A DNA stretch of 64,000 bases from Rhodobacteraceae bacterium S2214 (GTDB lineage Bacteria > Pseudomonadota > Alphaproteobacteria > Rhodobacterales > Rhodobacteraceae): assembly GCA_025141675.1 (NCBI GenBank), contig CP081161.1, positions 1 through 64,000 of the forward strand, in the 5' to 3' direction. The notes under the pieces were generated by a model. It saw nothing but the letters and a program-made list of their open reading frames with translations. It was not told where the DNA came from and ran no database searches. Shown piece by piece: positions 55,717 to 63,948 of this stretch (its first letter is position 1; every line of letters begins with the position of its first letter). Position numbers and translations under genes: made by a program.

Positions 55717-56970
55717 ATGCCCGCCCTTTGCCGCGAATGTTTGACCCAATTTGAAGACGGCGCACGTTGCCCGTCGTGCAGGTCGCCGCGTGTCACCCGC
55801 CACGACGAATTGTGGGACCTCAGCATCGCCCACATGGATTGCGACGCGTTCTATGCCAGTGTCGAAAAGCGCGATAATCCGGAACTTGAAGACAAACCTG
55901 TCATCATTGGCGGCGGGCGGCGGGGCGTGGTTTCAACAGCCTGCTATGTGGCGCGCATCAAAGGTGTGAAATCCGCGATGCCGATGTTCCAAGCGCTCAA
56001 ACTGTGCCCCGAAGCGGTTGTCGTGAAGCCGCGGTTCGACGCCTACACCGAAGCATCACGCGCGATCCGTGCCTTGATGGATGAACTCACGCCCGTGGTT
56101 GAACCTTTGTCATTGGACGAGGCGTTCATGGACATGACCGGCACCGCGCGCCTGCATGGTGCGCCACCTGCGGTCATGCTGGCGCGACTGGTCAAGCGGA
56201 TGAAGGACGAGATCGGCCTTACCGGATCAATCGGTCTGTCCCACAATAAATTCCTCGCAAAAGTCGCGTCTGATCTGGAAAAACCAAGGGGCTTTTCAAT
56301 TATCGGCAAGGCGGAAACCACCGCCTTTTTGCGCCCCAAACCCGTCCGCTTGATCTGGGGCATTGGCCCCGTTGCACAGCAGTCGCTTGAAAAAGCGGGG
56401 ATCAAAACCTTTGATGATTTGCTGCGCTGGGACCGCCGCGACCTGCATGACCGGTTTGGCGGAATGGGCGAACGGCTTTACGCGCTGGCCCGTGGCGAAG
56501 ATGGTCGCCGGATTTCATCGCACACGCCCGTCAAAGGACTGTCGAACGAGACAACGTTCAACGAAGACACGGCAGACATCGACTTGCTGGACGGGCACCT
56601 GTGGCGCATGGCCGAAAAGGTATCCGCGCGCGCCAAAGCCAAGAACAAAGCAGGGCGCGTGGTGACGCTGAAACTGAAAACCTCGGACTTTAAGCTGGTG
56701 TCGAAACGGCAAAGCCTGCACCATCCGACCCAGATGGCCGATACCATTTACCGCACAGCACGTGGTCTGTTCGATCAGGTCAGCCATCGGGGACCGTTTC
56801 GGCTGCTGGGCGTCGGCATGTCGGAAATCGGATCGGACGGGGATGCGGATCGCGAAGGTGATCTGCTTGATCCGGATGCGGGCAAACGCGCGGATGCAGA
56901 ACGGGCAGCCGACAAAATCCGCAAAAAATTTGGCGATGCCGCCATTATCAAAGGGCGTGCCTTGCGCTAA
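55717..56970 (+). CDS. dinB: DNA polymerase IV (DinB) with N-terminal zinc-ribbon-like motif
   Basis: A 417-residue Y-family translesion polymerase. A short Cys4 motif (C5, C8, C18, C21) precedes the polymerase core, which has D41 in AHMDCDAFYASVEKRD, the metal-binding SLDEAFMDMT near 133 and a C-terminal little-finger domain. The N-terminal cysteines are seen in several alphaproteobacterial DinB proteins. The ATG at 55717 has an AGGA site; the frame continues 116 codons upstream over the Nudix gene and is not real there. No SOS box was found. Confidence 0.93.
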   Translation: MPALCRECLTQFEDGARCPSCRSPRVTRHDELWDLSIAHMDCDAFYASVEKRDNPELEDKPVIIGGGRRGVVSTACYVARIKGVKSAMPMFQALKLCPEAVVVKPRFDAYTEASRAIRALMDELTPVVEPLSLDEAFMDMTGTARLHGAPPAVMLARLVKRMKDEIGLTGSIGLSHNKFLAKVASDLEKPRGFSIIGKAETTAFLRPKPVRLIWGIGPVAQQSLEKAGIKTFDDLLRWDRRDLHDRFGGMGERLYALARGEDGRRISSHTPVKGLSNETTFNEDTADIDLLDGHLWRMAEKVSARAKAKNKAGRVVTLKLKTSDFKLVSKRQSLHHPTQMADTIYRTARGLFDQVSHRGPFRLLGVGMSEIGSDGDADREGDLLDPDAGKRADAERAADKIRKKFGDAAIIKGRALR

Positions 56971-56991
56971 CGATTGAAGGGGAAACACCCA

Positions 56992-57417
56992 ATGCCAGAC
57001 AAACACCATGCAGCGTGTCATTGCGGCGCGGTTCAGTTTGACGTCACACTGACGGACGGCCTGAACACGGCACGCCGCTGTTCATGTAGTTTTTGCCGCA
57101 TGCGTGGGGCGGTGGCGGTCAGCGCCAATCTCGACGGGATCACGTTTACCAAAGGTGCCGAAAACCTGACATTGTACCAATTCAACACGGGGACGGCGAA
57201 ACACTACTTCTGCTCCACATGCGGGATTTATACCCATCACCAACGGCGGTCGAATCCAAACGAATTTGGCGTCAACGTGGCCTGTCTCGACGGCGTAAGC
57301 CCCTTTGATTTCGACGAAGTGATCGTGAACGATGGCGTTAATCATCCTTCCGACAAAGGCACGGCAGCACCGATTTGCGGCACGTTGCGGTTTGTGCAGC
57401 ACCACGTCGACGACTGA
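56992..57417 (+). CDS. GFA (glutathione-dependent formaldehyde-activating) family protein
   Basis: A 141-residue zinc protein of the GFA/CENP-V fold, with cysteine groups CHCG at 9-12, CSCSFCRMRG at 30-39 and YFCSTCGIYTHHQ near 74. Members bind glutathione adducts or unknown small thiols; the function of this one is unknown. I chose the ATG at 56992, with an AAGGGG site, over a TTG 18 bases earlier. It follows dinB by 21 bp. Confidence 0.87.
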   Translation: MPDKHHAACHCGAVQFDVTLTDGLNTARRCSCSFCRMRGAVAVSANLDGITFTKGAENLTLYQFNTGTAKHYFCSTCGIYTHHQRRSNPNEFGVNVACLDGVSPFDFDEVIVNDGVNHPSDKGTAAPICGTLRFVQHHVDD

Positions 57418-57495
57418 GACAGGCTTGCCAGCACGCGCACGACGGCTTACCCTGCTACCAATGCGAAACACGAACCTGACAGGAGGACAACGCTG

Positions 57496-57564
57496 ATGCC
57501 ACGTATCACCCGCATGCTTCAGCATGGTCCCCGCGCTGCCCTGCAAGACATTTTGCAGGGCTGA
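57496..57564 (+). CDS. Possible 22-codon leader peptide before the ABC-F gene
   Basis: A short ORF, MPRITRMLQHGPRAAL then QDILQG, has one of the best ribosome sites in the window (AGGAGG, 9 nt before the ATG). Its last third is the hairpin at 57538-57561. It stands 82 bp before the ABC-F start and 78 bp after the GFA gene. ABC-F genes elsewhere are often controlled by leader-peptide attenuation, so a regulatory role is possible. A small real protein or chance are alternatives. Confidence 0.4.
   Translation: MPRITRMLQHGPRAALQDILQG
57538..57561 (+). terminator. Hairpin overlapping the end of the leader ORF
   Basis: A perfect 9-bp stem, GCCCTGCAA (57538-57546) with TTGCAGGGC (57553-57561), and a 6-nt loop. 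No T-run follows. AGGGC of the 3' arm could instead pair with a GCCCT further down, allowing a switch. It may also simply end the GFA transcript. Confidence 0.55.
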
Positions 57565-57645
57565 TCATCGGGTGAAATATCCCACGGTCTGCCCTATCCG
57601 CCCTTTCGGGGCCACGCGCCTATGCGCAACAGACCAGAGAATTTC

Positions 57646-59163
57646 ATGAGCATTATCAATCTACGCAACCTTGGCGTCACCCTTGGCGAACCGCTGTTTA
57701 CTGACCTTAACCTAACGCTTTCCAAAGGCGACCGATTGGGGCTTGTCGCGGCCAACGGCACTGGAAAATCAACCCTTCTGGCGTGCCTGACAGGCGAACT
57801 GGAACAAACCACCGGCGACATCACAACGGCACGTGGATGCCGAATCGCAGCCGTTGCACAATATGTCCCCGACGACCGTTTGGACCAGTCACTTTACGAT
57901 TTTGTGCTGTCCGCGCTCGCGCCCGAACAGCAGGATTTCGAAGGGTGGCGCGTCGACGTTGTGCTCGATGATCTGAAAATCCCGTTCGGTCTGCACCACT
58001 CCGCCTTGCGTGAATTGTCCGGCGGATGGCAACGGACCGCAATGCTGGCGGCCGCGTGGGTGACTGAACCCGACGTGTTGCTACTGGACGAACCGACGAA
58101 CCACCTTGATCTGTCCCGCATCGGGCTGCTGCAAGACTGGCTATCCAGCCTTCCCCGCGATGTGCCCGTGATCATCACCAGCCATGATCGTGCGTTTCTG
58201 GATGAAACAACAAACCGCACGCTATTTCTGCGCCGCGAGGTATCACGCGATTTCGCACTCCCCTACACAAAGGCCCGCGATGCGTTGGATGAAGCCGACG
58301 CCGCAGATGAACGCCGCTTTACTAACGAGATGAAACAGGCCCAGCAGCTACGTAAACAGGCGGCCAAGCTCAAGAACGTTGGCATCAACTCCGGCTCTGA
58401 TCTGCTGGTGATCAAAACGCGGCAACTGAACGAGCGCGCAGAAAAGATGGAGGCCGCAGCAAGGCCTGCCTACAAGGAACGCTCTGCCGGCGATATCAAA
58501 TTGGGCAATAGCGGCACACATGCGAAGGCGTTGATCACGCTCGATAATATCCAAGTTAAGACGCCCGATAACCGCGATCTGTATATGACAGGTCAAAAAT
58601 GGATCTCGCGCGGTGATCGCGTCGTTGTTCTGGGTCATAACGGTGTCGGCAAAACGCAATTGGTGCGGATGGTGCAGGCGGCGTTAGGTGGTAGCGAAAA
58701 CGGGATCAAACACGCGCCCAGCGTCGTGACCGGCTATTCCGACCAGGCGTTATCACAGCTCGATCTGACGCTCAGCCCTTTGCAGAATATCACCCATCGC
58801 TTTGATGTGGGCGATCAACGGGCACGCGGGCAATTAGCCGGTGCTGGCATGACAATCGCGATGCAAGACGCCCCAGCGGCAAAGCTGTCAGGCGGGCAAA
58901 AGGCGCGACTGGCGATGTTGGTGCTGCGCCTGACGCATCCAAATTTCTACCTGCTGGATGAACCCACGAACCACCTGGATATCGAAGGACAAGAAGCGTT
59001 GGAGGATGAACTGGTCGCGCACGGCGCATCCTGCCTCCTTGTCAGCCACGACCGCAGCTTCATTCGGGCGGTCGGCAATCGGTTCTGGCAAGTCGAACGG
59101 AACAAACTGGTCGAGGTCGACAGCCCCGAACCGTTCTTTGAAAGCGCGCTCGCCGACCACTAG
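57646..59163 (+). CDS. ABC-F family ATPase
   Basis: A 505-residue protein with two ABC domains and no membrane part, the layout of ABC-F factors that act on the ribosome (translation or antibiotic protection). Walker A sites are AANGTGKST at 35-43 and GHNGVGKTQ near 331; signatures LSGGWQRTAML and LSGGQKARLAML; both Walker B read LLDEPTNHLD. The linker between (about 215-270) is charged and helical. I chose the ATG at 57646 for its fit to the family; an ATG eight codons earlier is possible. Subfamily unknown. Confidence 0.9.
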   Translation: MSIINLRNLGVTLGEPLFTDLNLTLSKGDRLGLVAANGTGKSTLLACLTGELEQTTGDITTARGCRIAAVAQYVPDDRLDQSLYDFVLSALAPEQQDFEGWRVDVVLDDLKIPFGLHHSALRELSGGWQRTAMLAAAWVTEPDVLLLDEPTNHLDLSRIGLLQDWLSSLPRDVPVIITSHDRAFLDETTNRTLFLRREVSRDFALPYTKARDALDEADAADERRFTNEMKQAQQLRKQAAKLKNVGINSGSDLLVIKTRQLNERAEKMEAAARPAYKERSAGDIKLGNSGTHAKALITLDNIQVKTPDNRDLYMTGQKWISRGDRVVVLGHNGVGKTQLVRMVQAALGGSENGIKHAPSVVTGYSDQALSQLDLTLSPLQNITHRFDVGDQRARGQLAGAGMTIAMQDAPAAKLSGGQKARLAMLVLRLTHPNFYLLDEPTNHLDIEGQEALEDELVAHGASCLLVSHDRSFIRAVGNRFWQVERNKLVEVDSPEPFFESALADH

Positions 59164-59203
59164 GGCGCGATGATCTAAAGGCGGCGTTTCTGCGGAGTCC
59201 AAT

Positions 59204-59234
59204 CGCCTGTCGCGCCCAAATCGCGCGGCAGGCG
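59204..59234 (+). terminator. Strong hairpin after the ABC-F gene
   Basis: A 12-bp stem with one T-G pair (59204-59215 with 59223-59234) around loop CCAAATC lies 40 bp past the ABC-F stop. There is no T-run, so it may protect the 3' end or act with Rho. The rest of the 214-bp gap up to 59377 shows nothing clear. Confidence 0.5.
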
Positions 59235-59377
59235 GGAATATGCTACGCACCACTGACGAATATTGGGTCAGATCACGCAAGGGTGAAGGCGAATTCCAGC
59301 CAATCGGGCCACTTCACATTCGAAATTCTGTAAAGTCGCCATATCTATAGATCGACCCGCCCAAAAAGGAGATCGCA

Positions 59378-59845
59378 ATGCCCCCGCTTTTGATCACCCG
59401 ACGCACACTGCTTGCCGGCGCTGCCAGTGGCCTCGCCATGCCCGCCCTTGCGCAAAACTTGTCCGCCACACGCACAATGCGCGGCGGTGCGAACAACTAC
59501 CTGCCCAATGCGCCCCTTGTCGATAAAATTGGCGGCGGTGGTTTTTGGATGACCGGTACTGTGCGCCGTGCGGGGGATGGTGCGCCTTTAGCCAACCAAC
59601 GTATTCAGGTCTGGGCCCATACGACCGAAGGTCATGAACGCGATCCGCAGAGCCATGGTGCGACCCTTAGCGATGCTGATGGCGTGTTCCGCTTGGAAAT
59701 GCCGCAGATCGTGCCCGCCTTCGGGCAGGCGCATGGGCATCTGGCCTACGACAGCGGTGAATTCGAGACAGTGTTCCTACGCCCCGTCATGGCAAGGCCG
59801 ACGGATACCAGTCTCAACGTCGATTTCGTTCTGACACCTGCCTAG
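59378..59845 (+). CDS. Tat-exported intradiol ring-cleavage dioxygenase-like protein (degenerate)
   Basis: A 155-residue protein with a twin-arginine signal (TRRTLLAGAASGLAMPALAQ, R8-R9) and a domain like the C-terminal barrel of intradiol dioxygenases: GTVRRAGDGAPLANQRIQVW, then DADGVFRLEMP and QAHGHLAYDSGEFETVFL. The AHGH matches the two histidine iron ligands, but the two tyrosine ligands seem absent (GHE and PAFG in their places). It is also shorter than catalytic members. An AAGGAGA site precedes the ATG. It pairs with the membrane gene 6 bp downstream. Confidence 0.75.
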   Translation: MPPLLITRRTLLAGAASGLAMPALAQNLSATRTMRGGANNYLPNAPLVDKIGGGGFWMTGTVRRAGDGAPLANQRIQVWAHTTEGHERDPQSHGATLSDADGVFRLEMPQIVPAFGQAHGHLAYDSGEFETVFLRPVMARPTDTSLNVDFVLTPA

Positions 59846-59851
59846 ACACTT

Positions 59852-60424
59852 ATGACCCGTACCGTTGCCTTTTGGATCGGGCTTTTCTGCGCGGTCACGC
59901 TCCCGATTGCGGCGGCTGGGTTCAGTCCACTGCTGGCATGGCGTGACCCGATTTACATTATCGCCGGGTTCGCGGGCATAACCGCTATGGTGGGGCTTTT
60001 GCTGCAAACGCTGCTCGCATCCCGCGCGCTGCCAACCATTCATCCGATGACGCAACGCAAATTGCACCGGATCATGGGGGTTTTATTGGTCGCGGCTATC
60101 ATCGCACATGTCGGGGGGCTTTGGATCACCAGCCCGCCTGACGTCATCGATGCGCTGCTGTTTGCCTCGCCCACTCCGTTTTCACTATGGGGTGTCATCG
60201 CAATGTGGGGGATATTCGCAACGGCCGCCTTCGCGGTTCTCAGGCGACGTCTTCGCCCGCGCACGTGGCAGCGTATTCACAAAACACTGGCGGTGATCAT
60301 CGTGCTGACCACAGTGCTGCATGCCTATTTGATCGACGGGACAATGGAACCGATCACCAAAATCGGCCTCAGCTTAGTCCTGCTGTTCACCACGTACCGC
60401 GCGGTTTTCAAACAGGCGCGTTAA
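59852..60424 (+). CDS. Ferric reductase-like transmembrane domain protein
   Basis: A 190-residue membrane protein with about five or six hydrophobic segments and histidines placed in membrane helices (RKLHRIMGVLLVAAIIAHVGGLW near 68-90 and RIHKTLAVIIVLTTVLHAYL near 140-160). This is the b-type haem pattern of the ferric reductase/MsrQ superfamily. It may pass electrons across the membrane to a periplasmic partner. It starts 6 bp behind the exported dioxygenase-like gene. Confidence 0.8.
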   Translation: MTRTVAFWIGLFCAVTLPIAAAGFSPLLAWRDPIYIIAGFAGITAMVGLLLQTLLASRALPTIHPMTQRKLHRIMGVLLVAAIIAHVGGLWITSPPDVIDALLFASPTPFSLWGVIAMWGIFATAAFAVLRRRLRPRTWQRIHKTLAVIIVLTTVLHAYLIDGTMEPITKIGLSLVLLFTTYRAVFKQAR

Positions 60425-60487
60425 TCCGCTTCGACAGTTTCGCACGCATCTGCTACCGAAGATCAGGGGCTGCGAAAGGCACATTTC

Positions 60488-60721
60488 ATGCAAAAGAATA
60501 CCATCATATCAATCTGCGAAATCGCGGGTTCCGTTCTTGCAATGGCCTATGCGCTGTTGATCGCATCGAACACCGGCAACGAAATCCTCGGGTTCTCGTT
60601 GTTGCTGATTTCTGCTCTGTTGTTCGCTGGCTGGGGGTTTCTCGACAAACGTTGGGCGTTCTTCGCGCTGCAGTTCTTCTATGCCGCGTCGGCCATCATC
60701 GGATTGATCCGCTGGGGCTGA
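60488..60721 (+). CDS. Small membrane protein of unknown function
   Basis: A 77-residue protein with three hydrophobic segments (about 5-25, 33-52 and 56-75). I do not recognise a named family. An AAGG site precedes the ATG. It sits between the ferric-reductase-like gene (63-bp gap) and the convergent amidohydrolase, whose stop adjoins its own. Confidence 0.6.
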   Translation: MQKNTIISICEIAGSVLAMAYALLIASNTGNEILGFSLLLISALLFAGWGFLDKRWAFFALQFFYAASAIIGLIRWG

Positions 60722-61594
60722 CTATTCTGCGGCCAATCTGCGTTCACTGGCGCCGATTGCCGCGATATCTGCGATGGCCCCGTTCAGAGCGGTCACAAAA
60801 TCGTCGTAGCCTGCGTGCGGCGTCATTGTCTTTTCATCCATGTACAACGCACGATCAATTTCAACTTGAAGCGCATGTTGCCTGCGCGACGGCCGCCCGT
60901 AATGCTGCGTAATATAGGCCCCCGCAAACGGCATGTTACGGGCGACACGGAATCCGGCCTGCGAAAATGCAGCTTCGACTTTTTCGACGATAGACCCGGC
61001 AGCGGCAGCACCAAACCGATCCCCAAGAACGATGTGCGGACGCGCAGCACCGGGTGGGCCCACGTTTTCAAGCGCTTCGTGCGGCATGGAATGGCAATCG
61101 ATCAGAATCGCTTCGTTAAAGGTATTCAAACTCTGATCCAGCAGGGTTTGCAGCTGGTCGTGATACGGTCGCCAATACTCGGTCAGGCGGCGATGCACCT
61201 CTGACAGCGACAATTTTCCCCGATAAATCGCGCGGCCATTGGCCACGACACGCGGAATCACCCCCAAACCCGACGCAACGCGCGGATTGTGTGACATACG
61301 GCGCACACCTTCGATCAACGCAGGATCGAGTTCTTCTGTCCCGCGATTCAAATCCAGAAACGCACGGGGCCCGCAGGCCGTCAGAAACGGTGCACCATGT
61401 TCCGGAACAGCGCTAAACAATTGATCTACAAAGGCATCTTCAGATGAACGGACCTCTTGTTCGTTCAAAATTGTGCGTTTCAGGAACGCATCCGGATAGG
61501 CCCGACCGGAATGCGGGGACGCAAAAACAACGGACGTTGTCCGGCTTTTCGGCTGAAAAAGATGGTATGCCGTAGGGGCGTGGGGTGCTGTCAT
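60722..61594 (-). CDS. N-formylglutamate amidohydrolase
   Basis: A 290-residue protein of the N-formylglutamate amidohydrolase family, zinc enzymes that release formate from N-formylglutamate in histidine breakdown. Marks are FASPHSGRAYP near 24-34, LDLNRGTEELDP near 81, LIDCHSMPHEA near 164 and HALQVEIDRALYMDE near 240. No other histidine-breakdown genes are beside it, so a different N-formyl substrate is possible. Confidence 0.9.
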   Translation of the reverse strand: MTAPHAPTAYHLFQPKSRTTSVVFASPHSGRAYPDAFLKRTILNEQEVRSSEDAFVDQLFSAVPEHGAPFLTACGPRAFLDLNRGTEELDPALIEGVRRMSHNPRVASGLGVIPRVVANGRAIYRGKLSLSEVHRRLTEYWRPYHDQLQTLLDQSLNTFNEAILIDCHSMPHEALENVGPPGAARPHIVLGDRFGAAAAGSIVEKVEAAFSQAGFRVARNMPFAGAYITQHYGRPSRRQHALQVEIDRALYMDEKTMTPHAGYDDFVTALNGAIADIAAIGASERRLAAE

Positions 61595-61686
61595 TCAGTT
61601 TCCTTTGATTTATAACTTAGTCCACGAAATGGTTTTTTCAAAAGCCCTTGATCCCCCTCGCGACTCCTTTTATAGCACCGGAACCC

Positions 61687-61721
61687 GACGCGGTTTTCCC
61701 GCGTCTCGTTTTGCGACGAGA
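61687..61721. repeat. Two small hairpins before tRNA-Val
   Basis: GACGCGG (61687-61693) pairs with CCGCGTC (61699-61705), and TCTCGT (61704-61709) with ACGAGA (61716-61721). They lie 24-58 bp upstream of tRNA-Val. Their role is unknown; termination of an upstream transcript is possible. Confidence 0.35.
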
Positions 61722-61744
61722 TGCTAGTAAACCACTGAGGTTAT

Positions 61745-61819
61745 GGATGATTAGCTCAGCGGTAGAGCACTTCGTTGACATCGAAGGGGTCACTGGTTCG
61801 ATCCCAGTATCGTCCACCA
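61745..61819 (+). tRNA. tRNA-Val (anticodon GAC)
   Basis: A 75-nt cloverleaf with encoded CCA: acceptor GGATGAT with ATCGTCC (one T-G pair), anticodon stem CTTCG/CGAAG around loop TTGACAT (anticodon GAC), and T-arm CTGG TTCGATC CCAG. It stands 78 bp before rpmJ. Confidence 0.95.
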
Positions 61820-61896
61820 TGAATTTCGGTCCTCACGGGCCATAACTGTAACCCAAGGCGCAATCCGCGCGCCGCGAAAAGAAAGAGGATTCTGCC

Positions 61897-62022
61897 ATGA
61901 AGGTACGTAACTCCCTCCGCTCGCTGAAAAATCGTCATCGCGATTGCCGCATTGTGCGCCGTAAGGGCCGCGTTTACGTGATCAACAAGACGCAGCGTCG
62001 GTTTAAAGCACGTCAGGGTTAA
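61897..62022 (+). CDS. rpmJ: 50S ribosomal protein L36, zinc-free type
   Basis: A 41-residue ribosomal protein of the large subunit. [20 protein letters not shown] followed by [21 protein letters not shown] is clearly L36, but only one cysteine (C17) is left of the Cys3-His zinc ribbon, so it is the zinc-independent (YkgO-like) form that alphaproteobacteria commonly use. An AAAGAGGA site precedes the ATG, and a strong terminator follows. At 41 codons it is easily missed. Confidence 0.95.
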   Translation: MKVRNSLRSLKNRHRDCRIVRRKGRVYVINKTQRRFKARQG

Positions 62023-62053
62023 TCCTGCGTTAAACCGCTGCAATAGCATTCGA

Positions 62054-62085
62054 AAAGGGTCGCTTCATTTGAAGCGGCCCTTTTT
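62054..62085 (+). terminator. Rho-independent terminator after rpmJ
   Basis: A 13-bp stem with one T-G pair (62054-62066 with 62071-62083) around loop ATTT, overlapping a run of five T. It begins 31 bp past the rpmJ stop. The rest of the gap up to 62256 shows no clear feature beyond an expected promoter for the next gene. Confidence 0.92.
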
Positions 62086-62256
62086 GTTTGCGACCGCAAG
62101 AATGATACTTTCATTCAAAGTTTGCGTGTATTTCTGACAATATTGGCTCTCAAATATCCGGATTTCCTTACCTTTGTGCGCTAGGCACTGGCCAGATGAC
62201 CTGCCCTAAGCCTAGGATCACGCATCACGACCAAAAATAATGTAAGGATCCGTTCG

Positions 62257-63486
62257 ATGAAGACATCCCATTTACCTTCGATTGCGTTGGCAGCAGCGAC
62301 ACTTGCCGTCGCTTCCCCTGCATTCGCCCAAGATGTGTGTGGTCTCGGCGACGGGCAATGGATCGGCGGAAGCGAAGCATCATCGGACATGACAACAGCG
62401 TCTTCCCATCAAGAACAGATGGCGTTGGTGCTGGGCGGCAATGCCTACGTTTCACTGTTTACCCTGTCCGGCACCACCGATGTCCGGGTTGAAGCACAGG
62501 GTCGTGGCGCGGGCGATCCGTTGCTTGAATTGCTCGACAGCACGGGCAGCATCATCCTGTCCGACGATGATAGCGGCGGCAATGGCGCGGCGCGCGCGGA
62601 AACGCAGCTTGATGCGGGCACATATTGCGTCGCGGTAAAAAGCTACGATGGCGCGCCATTGACGGCCTTTGTCCGCGTCGGCCGGTCAGAACAAGAAGCG
62701 CTGACCGCAGGGGCAGCCGTCGTGGTTCCTGATGCGGACACCGACACAGACACCAACGTCGCGACAGGCAGCTGCGCTGACGCGCGTCCTTTGGAAGGGT
62801 CACTGGCGGACGGGTTGTTCGGCACCGCATCGGTGGCCGAAAATGCCTACTGGAGCTTTAGCCTGTCGGAAGACACAGCCCTCACCATGACGGCGGAAAA
62901 TGAAGAAGCCGATCCAACCATGACCCTGCTGGATGCCGACGGGAACTACATCAACGACAACGATGATTTCGATGGCTTGAATTCGCGGCTCGAATACATC
63001 GACGCTCTTGCTGCAGGTGATTACTGCATCGAAATCGGTGCTCTGGACAGCAACGATTTGCCAATCACAGTCGGCGTTATCGAATACGATCCAGTGGCAG
63101 CCCAGCTTGCGCTATATGCAAGCGGCGATGTTGCACCTCCGCTTGACGGGTCCATCCCGTTTACCGCACTCGGCAGCTTGGACAATCGTTTGCGCCAAGA
63201 CGTGTCCACAACTGGCGAAATGACGTGGTTTACCGTGGATATGCCAGAGGCTGGCCTGATGCTGATCGAAGCCGTGTCCGTTGGTAGCGAAGGCGACCCA
63301 TGGTTGGTAGCCTACGATGACCTTGGTCGCAAAGTTGGCCAGAACGACGATTACGGCGAAGGCTACGACAGCTTGATCGCCGCGCGGGTCAATGCAGGCA
63401 CATATCTAGTTGGCGTGCGTCAATTGGAAGAAGGCATGACAGGCGACGTGCGGATGGTCTTCGAACGTTACACCGCAGCGCGTTAA
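62257..63486 (+). CDS. Secreted protein with pre-peptidase C-terminal (PPC)-like repeats
   Basis: A 409-residue protein with a Sec signal (about 1-25, ending PAFAQ). Three similar beta domains follow (about 30-145, 170-275 and 290-405), each with a D-P-x-L/M-x-L-x-D core followed by an acidic D-N-D-D-x-G loop (for example DPLLELLDSTGSIILSDDDSGG, DPTMTLLDADGNYINDNDD), as in PPC domains with probable calcium loops, and AGTYCVAV / AGDYCIEI / AGTYLVGV ends. No enzymatic domain is seen. It is probably a periplasmic or surface binding protein. Acidic overall. Confidence 0.8.
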   Translation: MKTSHLPSIALAAATLAVASPAFAQDVCGLGDGQWIGGSEASSDMTTASSHQEQMALVLGGNAYVSLFTLSGTTDVRVEAQGRGAGDPLLELLDSTGSIILSDDDSGGNGAARAETQLDAGTYCVAVKSYDGAPLTAFVRVGRSEQEALTAGAAVVVPDADTDTDTNVATGSCADARPLEGSLADGLFGTASVAENAYWSFSLSEDTALTMTAENEEADPTMTLLDADGNYINDNDDFDGLNSRLEYIDALAAGDYCIEIGALDSNDLPITVGVIEYDPVAAQLALYASGDVAPPLDGSIPFTALGSLDNRLRQDVSTTGEMTWFTVDMPEAGLMLIEAVSVGSEGDPWLVAYDDLGRKVGQNDDYGEGYDSLIAARVNAGTYLVGVRQLEEGMTGDVRMVFERYTAAR

Positions 63487-63489
63487 TTT

Positions 63490-63948
63490 CTAGGCCTCAC
63501 CCGTCTTGGGTGGGGCTTCAAAAACCGACCATCGACCGCTGTCATCAGTGACCTCGCGCAGATCGGTCCACCCTAAACGCCGCAGTAATCCTGCGGCGTT
63601 TTGCGTTGTCGTGAAAAGTGGCGCATCCGCTTGCGCCATTGCCCAGCGCACCAACGCGGTGCCAGCGCCCATTTGCCGTGCAGCGGGCGTGACACACAGG
63701 CCGATCAGCCAAATACCTTCGTCGCCAAACTGCGCACCAAACGATGTTTCAGATAGCGCGACAGTTCCGACAATTTGACCGTTCAACAAAGCCGCGCCGC
63801 CCGACCGATGTTGACGCCTCTGCGCGATAGTCTGGGCCGCATCCCCCAAACCGCCCGCGCCGTAATACGCGGGCCATGTGGTCATCAGCAGATCGACCAA
63901 GACGTCGTCGCAGCCTGCAACATCAGCAATATTGTCGACCTTTATCAA
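63490..63948 (-). CDS. GNAT family N-acetyltransferase
   Basis: A 152-residue acetyltransferase. The acetyl-CoA loop is in LCVTPAARQMGAGTALVRWA (motif A, Q/R-x-x-G-x-G/A), and the C-terminal LFTTTQNAAGLLRRLGWTDLREV is typical. The start is TTG at 63948, the only usable start because a stop lies in frame a little upstream. Its substrate is unknown. The 52 bp from here to the window end hold no clear gene. Confidence 0.82.
   Translation of the reverse strand: MIKVDNIADVAGCDDVLVDLLMTTWPAYYGAGGLGDAAQTIAQRRQHRSGGAALLNGQIVGTVALSETSFGAQFGDEGIWLIGLCVTPAARQMGAGTALVRWAMAQADAPLFTTTQNAAGLLRRLGWTDLREVTDDSGRWSVFEAPPKTGEA

Noticed and set aside
61638..61820. 60-codon minus-strand ORF with the phrase DTGIEPVTPS over tRNA-Val
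   Set aside because: It is the antisense of the tRNA; this phrase is a familiar spurious translation of tRNA antisense DNA. The plus-strand ORF at 61648-61845 is the matching artefact.
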